DNA of 64,000 nucleotides from the NCBI GenBank assembly GCA_028622995.1, contig JAJQJQ010000006.1, positions 7,874,001 to 7,938,000 of the forward strand, read 5' to 3'. The notes beneath the pieces are model-generated. The model searched no databases. It worked only from the letters and a program-made list of their open reading frames with translations, and had not been told where the DNA came from. Below, piece by piece: positions 45,233-57,690 of this stretch; position 1 is the stretch's first letter, and each line of letters opens with the position of its first letter. The translations under genes were made by a program, and so were the position numbers. This stretch comes from Panagrolaimus kolymaensis (Eukaryota; Nematoda; Chromadorea; Rhabditida; Panagrolaimidae).

Positions 45233-48200
45233 CTAAGAAACAACCATTTCCCATTGATTTCTAACAGCGGCAGCTCTTTGTCGAATAATTCTTTTATTTG
45301 ATAAAGTTGCATTGATTAGAGCTCCAATAACACCAGAATAAGCAGGATAAATAACATCTGATGGAGCTTTCTTACCAAAAAGTTCAAGAGCTTCCAAAAC
45401 TTTGATTACAGTAGACTAAAAAAATAAGCAAGTGAGCATTAACACAAAAACAAAGAAAATCCTTACCATCTTTGATTTTTGTCTTCTTAAAATTCTTTGC
45501 AAGCTTTGTAAATTTCTTTCAATTTCTTCTTTGGGAATTGAAGCTAATGAAGCTTGTTTCAAAAGTTGAATAAAGCTTTCCACAATCACATCAAGTAATG
45601 GAGAATCTTCTTCAGCAAACATTTCCAAAGCTTCAGATAAAATTGGTAAAATTTGAAGCAATTCTGATGATAATGGAATAGTCAGCTTTTGTGCGTTAGC
45701 TAATATGGGATTTAATAATTCAAGAAAAGCACCTCGATGAAGAGTATCATTTGAAGAAAGTTGAGAAAAGTGTTTTACATAGATAGGAATAAATTGACAA
45801 AGAATTCGTTGACGCCATAAAATCGATACGGTATATCTGTTTTTGATAGGATTGAATCCAGGAGAATCAAAATCAAATATTTCTGCCAAGTGAAATGTTG
45901 ATAATTCAGATGTAGAAATGAAAGCATCGAAAAAGATTTCAAGATTATGAAGAGCTTTGGGTCGATTGAGAAGAAGATTGGCTTTGATTGATATCCATGA
46001 AAATGGACTACCAAAATCGTTAACGTTCATGGCGAGAGCAAATGCAATATAATTTTCAACTTCTTTGAGAGATGAATGTGATTTAACAATTTCAAATGCT
46101 CTTGCAAGGACTTCAACTTTCTAAAAGTGCACACGATAAGACAGTTTCAAAGAATTTAAACCATTACTTTAGTTTGAAGAACACTCAACGCAGTCACTCG
46201 GATAAGATTCTCACGTGGAGCACCTTCAATACTTTCCCATTTTCCAATAAAATTTGTAGCTAATTCATCAACCTTTCTAAAAAATATAGCATTGAAAAAC
46301 GAATTTGAAGAATGAAACAAACTTTTGATCGAGTCGCAAAACCATTTCTTGAACAAGTTCAGCTTTCATTTTAACTTCATCATTATTTTCGTTTCCATTT
46401 ATCATTTCAATAATAACAGCAATAACTTCGTTTGAGAATTTTTCAACAACTGACTTATTATCTTTGTTTCTATCAACAGTAGCAATAATGCAATGAGAAA
46501 GATCAAAATGAACACCTAAAATTTCTTATTTGGTTATTTGGAATGAAAAGCAAAAACACTAACTTTGTTTTAAAGCTTCAACAATGACAGTTCCAAATTT
46601 AGCTGCAGATACTTCATCACAAATTCCTAAAGAAATAAGTTCCAATAAGCTTGAATCCATTTCTCGATTTTCCTTTTCTTTTTCAATCAAAGTTGCAAAG
46701 GTTTCAAAGTCTGATTTTGAAAAAGCAACAACAAAATTAGAAATTGCATTTCTAAAAATGATGTCATTAGTATAAACCATCTAAAACAAAAGCTTACCGT
46801 AAACTTGCATCAGGCTTTTTCAAATCAGTAATCGATCTCCAGACGAGCTTTTCATTAAGTTCTTTTGTGGGAAGAGGTGAAGCTTCAAACTTTGGCGTTT
46901 CAGTAAGGAGTATCTGAACGTAACTATTATTAACATATAGTAAAGCAAAAACATACCTCAGCCATCTTATATTCTACAGGAAATACAACAGATCCAAATA
47001 GTTCTTCCGTACGTTTTAAACTTTCAATAAAGCCGGGTAAAGCATCAATCACTATTTGAACACAGCCACAATCTAAAGATAATTTCAACCAGTCAGGAAG
47101 AAAATTGATAGCTTCAATGATGATTTCTTGTCGATTTTGAGGTGCATTAACAGTATCAGCTATAAACAAATATAATGTAAGCAAAGAAAATGTTAAAGAT
47201 AAAAAAGTACCATTCATCAAGTTTCCAAGCCATAGCATAATTTGTGGCAAAATAATTTCAGATGCTGTTTTTGAACCTTGTGCAACAACACTTAAAACAG
47301 CTAATGCTTTTCCTGTAAGACCCATCTCTGCTTGAAGTATGAATGGTTCACAATCTAAAATAATGAACATTATAATGGCTAACAGAATAAATACCATACT
47401 TTCAGTCATAGTATGAGCAATGCTTTTAGCCGTTTCCAAATCATTTTCAAATGCTTTCAAAATATTTATAATTGCATTTTTAACATCTTCAGGTATTTCA
47501 TTGGAAGTCTTGTTAGATGGATTCAAGCAAATTCTACGAAAAACTGTAAGAAAATCTTCTAAAAATGGCTTCATTGGAGGTGGTGGAAAGATAGCAGCTG
47601 CTTTAGCCTGAAACAATGATTATATAAAAATGAATATTTTTTAACAAAAACTTACGAGAAAACCACATATTTCAATTTTCATATTATCTTCTGTCTCTTC
47701 TTCAAGCAATTTAGAGGAGATTAGTTGAAAACAGTAGAAACTGAAAGATTTATGGCTTAATAAGCAACTTTCTAAACCCATAACAAGCATGTCGCGGCTG
47801 ATCTTTAGTTCTTCAGTCTAAAAAGTAAATAATAAATAGAGGATTCAAAGATGTTGATGAAAGCAAACCGGAGTAAATTCTAATGGATAGTAAACGGCCA
47901 AGAGTTCGAAGAAATCTTCACAATAAACGCCTGAAACATGAAAAATATATGAGAGAATATGAAAAACAACATCAACTGCTTACCCAAGTCAAATTCTTTT
48001 ACAACTTCCAAGAATAATTGAAAAATTTGAAGAAGACATCTTGGATCTCTTTCACCATTCGCTGCTCTCATAAAGCATAACACGAATTCACTTCCAAGAG
48101 ACTTTAAACCCGCTTTTCTGTGCTTCAAGAAAAAATCTAGGATTTCGAAGAGTAAAGCTCTATCAGGTTGAGTAAAACATTGAACGGTGCTTTCAGAATA

Positions 48201-48709
48201 AATTGATTGAAAAATAGGAACTTCACAAAGAGCTGGAAGATTTTTTGAATGAATAATCTGAAAAGAATCAAAGTAATAAACATTATTCAAAGAGAAATAT
48301 AACCAACCAAATGATGAATACCAGTAACAACACAACCATTTCTTAAAGCTGATGCTTCTAATCTTGTTAAAAAGAATTCTAGCAATGATCCGACTGAAAA
48401 CAAAGATTGTTAACTTTTGCAATGCATTCAGCTTCACATACCTTCAGTTTCATCCAAGCAATCATTAGGAAGTTTTTGTAAAACATAAACAATCTTCGTT
48501 AAACCATTTTCTTGTGTATCAACACTTGTAAAATCTTCTCTGAAAATAAAATTATGTATATAGCTTTGAAAGATCATGAAAATTTCAAACCTGAGAGTTT
48601 CAATAAATTCAAGAACAGATTTCTTCTTTTCTTTAATCTCTTCAGCCCAATTGGATACCAATTCAGCATCTTCACCATTTAAATCCGCAAAACCCATAAT
48701 GTTAAGCAA
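45233..48709 (-). CDS. mms19-like: MMS19-like cytosolic Fe-S assembly / DNA repair HEAT protein
   Basis: Targeting subunit of the cytosolic iron-sulfur assembly (CIA) complex that loads Fe-S clusters into nuclear helicases and polymerases. Fifteen minus-strand exons: 48709-48591, 48539-48442, 48393-48308, 48257-47984, 47930-47869, 47817-47656, 47607-47400, 47354-47211, 47159-46957, 46913-46798, 46751-46564, 46515-46323, 46276-46168, 46120-45467, 45415-45233. They give 932 residues, slightly short of the roughly 1030 of human MMS19. The N-terminal MMS19 block is clear (KAGLKSLGSEFVLCFMRAANGERDPR, then YYPLEFTP). The C-terminal HEAT block is too (PAYSGVIGAL, RIIRQRAAAVRNQWEM). Helical repeats fill the middle. 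Start: MLNIMGF at 48709 or the second Met at 48697. Head to head with fibrillarin, 298 bp apart. Confidence 0.9.
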
Positions 48710-49007
48710 ACAAATATTAAAAAAGGGGCAAGAAAGATTTTTATTTTTGAATAATAATCAAACGCTTTTTTTCAAAGCCAAACTTTGATAAAAAAAATTG
48801 CCTCTTTCAAAGGCTTCTTGGTTCATGCAACGAAAGCTCCTGATACCATAGGGACGCGGCTCGTTTGGATAAAAAAGTTTTGCTTTTCAATCAACAACCA
48901 TTTTTTCGTCAAAGTTCCCCTTCAATTTGCGTCTTTTACTAAAAAAAACTTTTGTTTTTTGATTAGAATTCTTCTAAAGTTATTTACTTTACAGATTTTA
49001 CAACATA
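48710..49007. promoter_or_regulatory. Bidirectional promoter region MMS19 / fibrillarin
   Basis: 298 bp separate the two ATGs of divergent genes. A splice acceptor (TTTACAG, ending 48994) lies 13 nt upstream of the fibrillarin ATG, suggesting trans-splicing or a 5' UTR intron. No core promoter element is recognised. Confidence 0.5.
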
Positions 49008-50503
49008 ATGGGACGCTTCGTTGCTCGAGGAAATGATAGAGGTGGTAAGTGTTTTACATTTTTAATGCCAAATTTGAGTATTTTATTGGTTAACGAGAGA
49101 ATGGCATACAGATATAATATAAATCATTTATTTGTTACTTAGCAATAATTAAATTTGCTTCACAGCTCTGCTTCTTTTTTCATATAAGCGATATACCAAT
49201 GTGACTTCACAAACTCTTTCAACAGCCATTATTTTATATGTACCTATAATATGTAAAATTTTAGGTGGTGGCTTCCGAGGTGGATCTCGAGGTGGATCAT
49301 CTGATCGTGGACGTGGTGGTGGAGGTTTCCGTGGCGGTGACAGAGGTTAGTTTTTGATTCGTTTAAGCTCTCTATTAACTTTTATATATTTTAGGTGGCC
49401 GTGGTGGTGGCTTTAGCGACCGCGGAGGACGCGGTGGTGGAGATCGTGGAGGCTTTAGAGGCCGAAGCAGCTTTGGATCTGATCGTGGTGGAAGAGGAAC
49501 TCCCCGTGGTGGCGGTGGATTCAGCCGTGGAGGTGAGATAAACTTTTTTTTGTATTTTCATTTTACTTTTTTTTTCCAGGTCGTGGTACACCAAGAGGCG
49601 GAAGCGGCGGACGAGGAGGTGCTGGTGGCATGAGAGGTGGAAGAACTGTTATCGTTGAACCTCACCGATTTGAAGGTATGAACATATCCATTTTTTGACT
49701 TATCATTAAACGATAATATCTTTTAGGAGCTTTTATTGTCAAAGGTAAAGAAGATGCTCTTGCCACTAGAAATCTTGTCGTTGGTGAATCTGTTTATGGT
49801 GAAAAGCGAGTTTCCGTCGAAGAAGGTGAAAACAAGATTGAATACCGAGTATGGAATCCTTTCCGATCTAAGCTTGCTGCTGGTATGATGGCTGGTCTTG
49901 AAAATATTCATATTAAACCTGGAACTAAAGTACTTTACTTGGGCGCTGCTTCTGGAACTACAGTTTCTCATGTTTCTGATATGGTTGGCCCTGTAAGTTT
50001 ACTTAGTAGCATACTTTAATTAAACCTTTTTTTTTTCAGGAAGGTCTTGTTTATGCTGTTGAATTCAGTCATCGGTCTGGTCGTGATCTCATCAATGTCG
50101 CTAAAAAACGTCCAAATATTATTCCTATTGTTGAAGATGCTCGTCACCCACTCAAATATCGAATGCTTGTTGGTATGGTCGATACTATTTTCTCAGATGT
50201 TGCTCAACCAGATCAAGCTCGTATTGTCGCTTATAATGCACAATATTTCCTTAAAAATGGTGGCAGCTGTGTCATTTCAATCAAAGCTAACTGTATTGAC
50301 TCAACAGCAGCGCCTGAAGTCGTTTTTGCTGGAGAAATTAACAAACTCAAAAGTGAAAAATTCAAAGCTCGTGAACAAGTAACCTTGGAACCTTATGAAC
50401 GTGATCATGCTATGGTAAGTTACTTTCATGTTTTTCTTGATGCTATTAACGATCATCTCATTTTCAGGTTGTTGCAACTTACCGTGTTAAGAAGGGTGAT
50501 TAA
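49008..50503 (+). CDS. fib-1: Fibrillarin, box C/D snoRNP 2'-O-methyltransferase
   Basis: Nucleolar SAM-dependent methyltransferase that, guided by C/D snoRNAs, methylates rRNA ribose 2'-OH (and histone H2A Gln in other eukaryotes). Exons 49008-49044, 49265-49345, 49395-49532, 49580-49675, 49727-49992, 50040-50414 and 50468-50503 give 342 residues. Residues 1-110 are a Gly-Arg-rich domain, coded by four small exons whose junctions all split a GGT codon in the same phase. The catalytic part has [32 protein letters not shown] (SAM loop), [31 protein letters not shown] and FLKNGG, ending [13 protein letters not shown] content is locally higher than in the neighbours, as expected for a highly expressed gene. 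A poly(A) signal AATAAAAAT is near 50591. Confidence 0.97.
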
Positions 50504-51377
50504 ATCCACCTTTATTGTTTCTTTTTTGTTGATTTTTGAATCTATTTTGCGTCCTCTATCATTTTGTTGAATTTTGTTTATTAACAGAAAATAAAAATAT
50601 TAATAAAATTGTTTTATTGTTTTCGCTTGATTGATTGTAGTTCAGGAAGGGTTTCGTTTTCATTTCAGTCTATCGACGAGAAGAACAGATATGTAAGCAT
50701 ATGTATGCTACGTTTTCCCTTTCACGCATTTTTGAAGAATATCTTCACCAATACTGGTGGCAGCTGAAGCATTTTAGGACATTATAGTTTATATGTACCA
50801 CCGCTTTTAAGAAAGTCATTACTAATGTCTTGACTATGAATCCTTTATCTTTTTTTGTTTCCAACTAAAAGCAAATCATATCGCGAAAGCTTATTCATTT
50901 TTATTTTCTAACTCAAACCTTCGGTTCTAAATGTTTTCAGACATTTTTCCAGGAAGTAATAACTATCATTAATGTGACTCATCAAATGGTTTCACTCTTC
51001 GTTGTTTAGCCGAATCTTGTTTTTTTCACTAATGTTCTTTTATAAACTTGTATTTTCTCATAGAAGAAGATTAATTTTGTGCATAAAATTAGGATTTTAT
51101 TACTAATTCAACAGAATTTTTATTACTTAATGTTAACTTTTTTGCTTTTAATCTTCGAGTTAATCCCTTCAAAGGATTTCAATAAAATAGCGTGAAAGTG
51201 GCATTGAAAATCCGGTTTCTCGCAGTAAAAATTCATCCGAGGATTTTACACGCTTAAACAAAATACACCAAAAGTCTTTATCTCGGTTGATTTTTTTAAA
51301 TTCTGACTGACAATTTTTGACCGACTTTTTATCCTTTACCTTTTCAACTGCGGTAGAAATAAAGAATAAGGATAAAA
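50504..51377. other. Intergenic, no gene seen
   Basis: Fibrillarin 3' flank, then AT-rich DNA. I looked for C/D snoRNA boxes and found none I could support. Confidence 0.5.
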
Positions 51378-52931
51378 ATGAAATGTTTTGATAATTTTTT
51401 GCCTTTGTATATTTTAATATTATCTTCTCTTTGGATACTTTCTGGTTTCAAATCCATTCCTAAAGAAATATGTATGAAAAAACAAAAAGAAGTTGCATAT
51501 TATTTAAAGGTAGAGATACCCGGAAATTAACGATTTTTTTCTTCAAGTTTATAGTTTCACTTTCATTTTGTTTTTCAGCCATTATTTTTGAATTCATCAA
51601 CCATAGATAATGTTGAGATCCTTCAAGAAGCTATTGAATGGCCAGAAAATATTATTGTACCACAAAATATTACTCATCAAAATATTAATTTTGTTTTAGT
51701 CGTTCATTCAGCGATACAAAATTTTGATCGAAGAAAAGTTTTGAGACAACAATTTGATAAAATAAAACAAAATTCTTTTAACTTTCGAATTATTTTTGTT
51801 GTTGGTCGATCAGAAATTCATGAAGTTCAAAGTGCTTTGGTTAAGGAATCGGAAAGCTTTAATGACATAATCCAAAATTATTCCATTGAAAATTATAAAC
51901 ACCTTTCTATCAAAGTAAGAAGGCCATATTAGTAAAGTCATTAAAATAAATAAACAAACGTGGAAAAAAAGTGTGAAATTTCTCGACTATTTTTTTAGTT
52001 GTGTTTTGCTTCAAAAAAAAAATCAAAATCTAATACATTAAAGTCTAATTCTGTCGTCTCTCATTGTGCGTTTACATCAGATAAAAAAAGCTGCGGCGAT
52101 TCTTTCTTTGTTTTATGTAGCTCCAAAAAATATTTTTCTTTTAGAATTCCAATAAAATCTTTTACTACTGATTTACTTCCTTTTTTTTTACTATAGAATT
52201 TCTGCAACTCTTTTTGAAATTTTCAGGCTCATTCATGGATTTCATATTTGGCTCAAAAATGGTCGAAAATTAATTATATCGTAAAAATCGATGATGATGT
52301 TTCAATTAATTTTGAAATGTTGCTTCAATTTTTAAATCAACAAAATGATAAAACTAAATCCTTATTTTGTTCACCCATGAAACATATTACTGATCGAAGA
52401 TTGGATAGTAAATGGTTGGTGACTTTTTACTTTGATAGGAGCTCTAGTTACTGTAAAAAAAAATATTTTAGGTATTTATCTCTCGAAGAATTTCCATATA
52501 ATAATTTGGGATACTTTTGTGCTGGATTAGCTTATATTATTACATCTGATTTATTGGTTTCAATGAATGAAAATATTAAAACACGAAAATTTGTTTGGGT
52601 AAAATTGACTGAAAAATTACTTTTTAAAAATCAAAAGTTAGATTTTAGCTCGATGATTGGTATGTGACCCATGCGTTGTTACACAATATTGATTTTACTT
52701 TATACGACGCAGGTAATTCAGTTCCAACTCGAATAGTAAAAAATATTTATTTTTTAAGATGACCTTTATTTGACATCCGAAGATTCATTAACAGCTTTTC
52801 GAAAACTTCGCCATGTGATGACTTATCGCCGACCCATTCCAATTTTTATTCATTTGCGTCCAAGAAATTTTCTGTCATTGGAAAAACAAAATGAACTTTG
52901 GGCTTATTCTCAACCATGCAAGAATTCATAA
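51378..52931 (+). CDS. GT31-family beta-1,3-glycosyltransferase
   Basis: Golgi type II enzyme of the beta-1,3-galactosyltransferase fold (Pfam Galactosyl_T). Exons 51378-51509, 51579-51914, 52227-52414, 52472-52598, 52649-52712 and 52759-52931 give 339 residues. A signal anchor is at residues 8-24 (LPLYILILSSLWILSGF). Family signatures in order: RRKVLRQQF (like RR..IR.TW), FRIIFVVGRS, SYLAQKW...YIVKIDDDVSIN (DxD at 178-180), and PYNNLGYFCAGLAYIITSDLL. The usual EDVYVG motif reads LDDWYVT, which may reduce or change activity. The acceptor sugar cannot be predicted. Two introns are only 46-57 nt. Confidence 0.88.
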
Positions 52932-53316
52932 CGAATCAGCGTCGTCAATCAAATACATAAATCTCATGAATCTCTCAAACATTTTAGCGCTTCGATATTT
53001 TCCATGACTATTGAAATTTATTTGCAGATCTCTTTTTCTTTCTCTTGTTTTGAACCCTTATTATTTCCATCATAAACTCGTAATAATAATAAAATGTACT
53101 TTTCAAAGTTCCTCTCTCGAATAATCTTCGACACCATTATTATCATGTGCTATTTTTAAAGGTTATCTCAATCGGCTGTTTTGATAAGACATTCACTTTT
53201 CTTTTCAACGAAATTTTTTACTTTTGTTTTGCTTGTTTTTTTGTTCTGCCTTTCATTCACAAAAAAAGACCACCGCTATTTTTGTTTTTTTTATTGAATA
53301 ACTTTTGAAGAAAAAA
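52932..53316. other. Intergenic, no gene seen
   Basis: Short spacer between same-strand genes. It holds an AATAAT/AATAAA-like poly(A) region near 53087. Confidence 0.55.
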
Positions 53317-55151
53317 ATGATTTCTTTAAAAGTTTTAATATTTCTTTTGTATTGCTTTGTATTTGTCTTCGCTGAAAGGGAATATTTACAAAAGGATCGA
53401 ATTCCACATTGGAAAACAGATAATCCAAATCGAGGACCATTTTTTGGTCAACCCGAACAGGTTCATCTTTCATATGGTGGAGATCCAACTCGACAAATTG
53501 TAACTTGGATAACTTTTGATGATTCAGTTGATTCCATCGTAGAATATGGAATAGGGAAATTAGATTTAACTGTTCGTGGAAATGCTTCTTTATTTACTGA
53601 TGGTGGCAGTGCTAAAACTATTCGATTAGTTCATCGAGCAATTTTACCCGAAATTCGAGCTGGTGAACGGTATTGTAAGTTTCTACCAAATTAGTTTTAA
53701 ATCCTTTGAAATCTTTAGATTATCGAGTTGGTTCACAATTTGGTTGGAGCAATATTTTTACTTTCGTAGGACTCCAAGAACGCCCCGATGGCGGCTATCG
53801 TTTTGCAGTATACGGGGATATGGGAAATGTTAATGCTCGATCATTGGGTAAAATACAAAGATTAGCACAAGATGGAGATTTCGATATGATCCTTCATGTT
53901 GGGGATTTAGCTTATAATTTGGATACGGTAAAGCAGCCATCGTAAAAGTAAACATAAAAATCGTAGTGTTTTAGAGTAATGGAACATATGGCGATGTATT
54001 TAATCGCCAAATAGAGCCAGCTGCAGCATATGTTCCATATATGACAGTTGTTGGAAATCATGAAGAAAAATATAATTTTAGTCATTATGTCAATCGTTAC
54101 ACCATGCCTGATTCAGATCATAATTTGTTTTACAGGTTCAAAAAAAAGCCAATATATGAAAATAAAAATTTTTTTTTACAGCTTTGATATTGGAAAAGCT
54201 CATTTTATTGCTTTTTCAACAGAGTTTTATTTTTATACGAATTATGGAACTCAACAAATTAAAAATCAATATGAATGGTTGCTAAAAGATTTAGAGGTTT
54301 GTTTCAAAAAAAACTTTTAAGACCGGTAAATTCATTTTGTTGTGAAATGCATTTTTTAGAAAGCAAGCCGAAATCGTAAAAATGTTCCTTGGATTATTAC
54401 AATGGGCCATCGCCCCATGTATTGTTCAGACTATAATAGTTCTGAATGTAATAGCTATGAATCACCCGTAAGAAATAATTTTGGGTTTTCGTCTTTATAA
54501 ACGCTTTTAGTTTTAGGTTAGAGTTGGGATGAATGGAACTCATGCATATGCTTTAGAAAAATTATTTTATAAATATGGTGTGGATTTAGAAATTTATGCT
54601 CATCAACATAGTTTCGAGCGGTAAGAAATGGATAGAGTATTCACTTTTCTTGAGGAAATTTATCGTTGATTTTAGTTTGTATCCAGTTTATAATCGCACG
54701 GTTTACAACGGCACAGATAATGCTTATCACAACCCTCCAGCACCGGTACATGTAATTAGTGGATCAGCAGGATGTCAAGAAGACACAGAAATATTTGTAA
54801 AACATCCAAGTCCATGGAGTGCTTTTCGATCATCAAATTACGGGTTTTCGAGAATGCAAATATTCAATAGCACTCATTTGTATTTTGAACAAACAGCTGC
54901 AGCAACGGTAATCATGGAAGTCTTAAAGCAATTAATTTAAGTGGAATGTTTTTTAGAATGTCATTGAAGATCGATTTTGGTTAATTAAAGATACCCACAA
55001 AGGTTATGATCATCATGATTTAAAGCGACTAAGAAAGTATGGACATCATATTCCTCTCAATTTCAAGCAGCATCATCATAATCATCACCACACTCACCAT
55101 AAACATACGCATACAGACAATGACGAACAAGCAAATAACTTTGAATACTAA
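53317..55151 (+). CDS. Purple acid phosphatase (ACP7-like metallophosphatase)
   Basis: Secreted or lysosomal binuclear-metal acid phosphatase. Exons 53317-53674, 53719-53927, 53975-54135, 54182-54296, 54360-54467, 54517-54620, 54676-54907 and 54957-55151 give 493 residues. Signal peptide MISLKVLIFLLYCFVFVFA. An N-terminal fibronectin-like domain (QVHLSYGG, IVTWITFDD) precedes the metallophosphatase core with metal ligands GDMG (152-155), GDLAY (181-185), GNHE (216-219), MGHRPMY (His 298) and AHQHSFER (His 346, His 348). Several N-glycosylation sequons. The C-terminus is strikingly His-rich (about residues 465-485), which is not standard for the family and could bind metal. I chose the first ATG in frame that gives a signal peptide. 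Confidence 0.93.
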
Positions 55152-55291
55152 ATAAACCAAAAGCATTTGTATAAATTGTAAATAAAATATGTTTCAAGTT
55201 TTCGATAAATCCAAATACAAAATATTACAAAAATGACTTTATTCGAGCAAAAAAATGGTATTACAAAGTGAATAAATAATTTTCATTTGAT

Positions 55292-57172
55292 TCAATCATC
55301 TTTTGATGGTGGAGTTTCTTTGGGTGAAAGAAGTTTTAATAAAGATTCAAAATCTGGTCGTTGTGCAGGATCTTGTATAAAGCAAAGTTTCATTATGGTT
55401 TGAATAAGTTGTGGAGTACCTTCAGGTGCATCAAATGGATCACTTCCCGATGAAATTTTCGTTTTAGCTTCAGCATTCGTTAAACCAGGAAATGGATCAC
55501 TCTTACAATAGGCAAAGATTTCCCATATCTGAAACAAGTAAAATTCATCAAAGAAAAAGTTGATACAAAAAAATTACCATAACACCAAAAGCCCACACAT
55601 CGGATTTCTAAAACACATAATCAGTTGAAAAAGGAAATAAGAAAGTAAAAACATACGGTAGAAAATTCTCCCTTTTTCAATATTTCAGGTGATAACCATC
55701 GAACAGGCACTGACTTTAGCTTCTTATCAAGTTTAAGAACATCTGTATTTGCAACAGATAGACCAAAATCACTGATTTTGACTTCATCGTTTTTTCCAAG
55801 TAAGCAATTACGAGCAGCGATATCTGTAAAAATTTGTTTGTAGATAATAGTCATATCAACGAATACGAAATGGTGGTAAAAATAACATTAATGCAAAGCT
55901 ATTAACGTTATCCAAAAAACATACCTCTATGAATGACTTTTCTTAAGCTTAAATAACACATTCCACGACATGCATCAATACAGAAATCCGTAAGTTTATC
56001 TTTTCCAAGTTCTTGATGATTCTTTAAATATGAATGGATACTTCCACCAGGACAAAGTTCAAGGATAATCATCATTGGTGTTTCATTTGGAGCCACTCCG
56101 ATAATTTGTACAAGATTTGGATGGTTGAATTTTCTCATCAAACGAGCTTCCTAAATATTAGTTTTGGTTAATCAAAAAGAAAACTATATCAATCAACGTT
56201 TACAGTAATAATAATATTGCAAAAAACGAACCTTGACAAAATCATAACGTTCTTTCTTATGCATCGATCCTTTGAATTTTTTAATAGCAACATTAATGCC
56301 TTCGCCTAAAAATTTATCACATAAATTGAGCTTGAAAAATGAATGAAAGTCGTTAATTACCATGAGCCTTTTTCAAAACTCCGATATGTACATCACCAAA
56401 GGCGCCACTACCAAGCTTTTTTCCAATTTCGATGTGTTCCTAAAAAGATCATCAATAGCTTTAAAAATCAAAATAAAATAAAGCACTAACATGTAAAATG
56501 TAATATTCAGGTCGTGGTACTGCTGCAATAAGAAGAGTTCCATCCTTTTGCACTGGTAGTTTTTTCTCCACGATATGTTCAATGAGTTCTATGATAGTTT
56601 TCATTTTTACATCTCTAATTGCCCATAATCCATCATGATGACTGAGAAGGATATGACGAACTCGATTATTGTTGTAGACTGAAACAGCATAGCGACCTTC
56701 GTTTTCAACTTCGGTGCGACGAACTAAAACTTTCATTTTTTAGACCATAAAATAAACAACCAAAGAAATCATACCTAAAAAATCGCCATCCTTTTTGAGT
56801 AAATCTTCTATCTCGTCTCTTGGCATCATTCCATGGTACCATTGATGATGGGTGAGAGTTCTTGAAATTTCTTTACCTGATGATTCTGGTTGAGCTTGTT
56901 GCTCTTTCTTTGATTCCTGTGCGACTTGTTTCGTTGAAGCTGCTGGATTTACTTGAGATGGTGTTGTTCTAAAAAAAATATATGATTAATAAATCGACAA
57001 TAAAAACATACTGTTTAATTGTTTTAAAACCACCTTCACGACTTGCAATGCAGGCACCTGTCTTTTTCTTTTTAAAAACTTCACGACTTTTATTGGATGC
57101 ACCTGATTTCTTTCTAAAAAATCAACGAGACATTATTTAGTAAAAAGTTATTTAAAAACAAACTTACGGCAT
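55292..57172 (-). CDS. SH2 domain non-receptor tyrosine kinase (Fes/Fer-like, nematode type)
   Basis: Cytoplasmic tyrosine kinase of the short SH2-kinase class expanded in nematodes (spe-8/frk-1/kin type). Minus-strand exons 57172-57168, 57113-57012, 56968-56775, 56723-56491, 56439-56361, 56305-56232, 56150-55925, 55823-55657, 55607-55578 and 55528-55292 give 448 residues. A basic N-terminus leads to the SH2 domain starting WYHGMMPRDEIEDLL (79 on), with FLVRRT (phosphotyrosine Arg 102). Kinase domain: GSGAFGDV (188 on), VAIKKF (Lys 213), VIHRDIAARNC (catalytic Asp 305), DFG (323-325), PVRWLSPE and KSDVWAFGV. All catalytic residues are present. No F-BAR domain. In C. elegans many relatives act in the male germline; that role here is only a possibility. 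Confidence 0.93.
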
Positions 57173-57690
57173 TTTGATGATAGACAATGTTGACGAATGA
57201 CGTTATAAACAGTGAAAGGTTGAATGAAGAAAAATAAAAACGTTGAAACATTTTATTAGAAATGAAAATAAAATTTGAATAAACTTTATTCCTAAACACT
57301 TTGTAACTTTAAAAAAGATTTAAGCGCCAAAAAATGAGAACTTTTGGAAAGAATGAAGCATCTACTAACCATGAGCGATGATGCCTTCGGCATCGTGCGC
57401 CAAATAAAACCCGTATGTCGGAACTTTCGCTCTTATAGCTTTTTCTAAAGTTATATTTTCAAAATTTGGAGGTGTTTGAGTGCATTTTTTATTCTATAAA
57501 ACTCATTTTTTGAGAAAATCGAGTTTTTCTGTAAAATCATGGAACAGCAAAAAAAATTTTTTTCTCGATTTCTGGGCTGATAATTCAAACCCGTCGGCTT
57601 TTAACTTGCGAGAATCTGAAAGCTGTTTGAATTCATTTTCATTAATTATTTCTAACTTTTTAGATTTCCTTCAACCAATCTTTATCTAAT
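57173..57690. promoter_or_regulatory. Divergent promoter region, SH2 kinase / F-box-like gene
   Basis: 518 bp between divergent starts. It contains a GC-rich hairpin at 57375-57399 (GATGCC-TTC-GGCATC core). An acceptor-like TTTTTAG ends at 57663, 27 nt before the F-box-like ATG, suggesting trans-splicing. Confidence 0.45.

Noticed and set aside
49391..49594. Antisense Ser/Thr/Ala-rich open frame over the fibrillarin GAR exons
   Set aside because: It is a by-product of the GGN/CGN codons on the sense strand.
56723..56729. Alternative acceptor giving FLVLVRRT in the SH2 domain
   Set aside because: The acceptor 6 nt further downstream gives the canonical FLVRRT with the phosphotyrosine-binding Arg in place.
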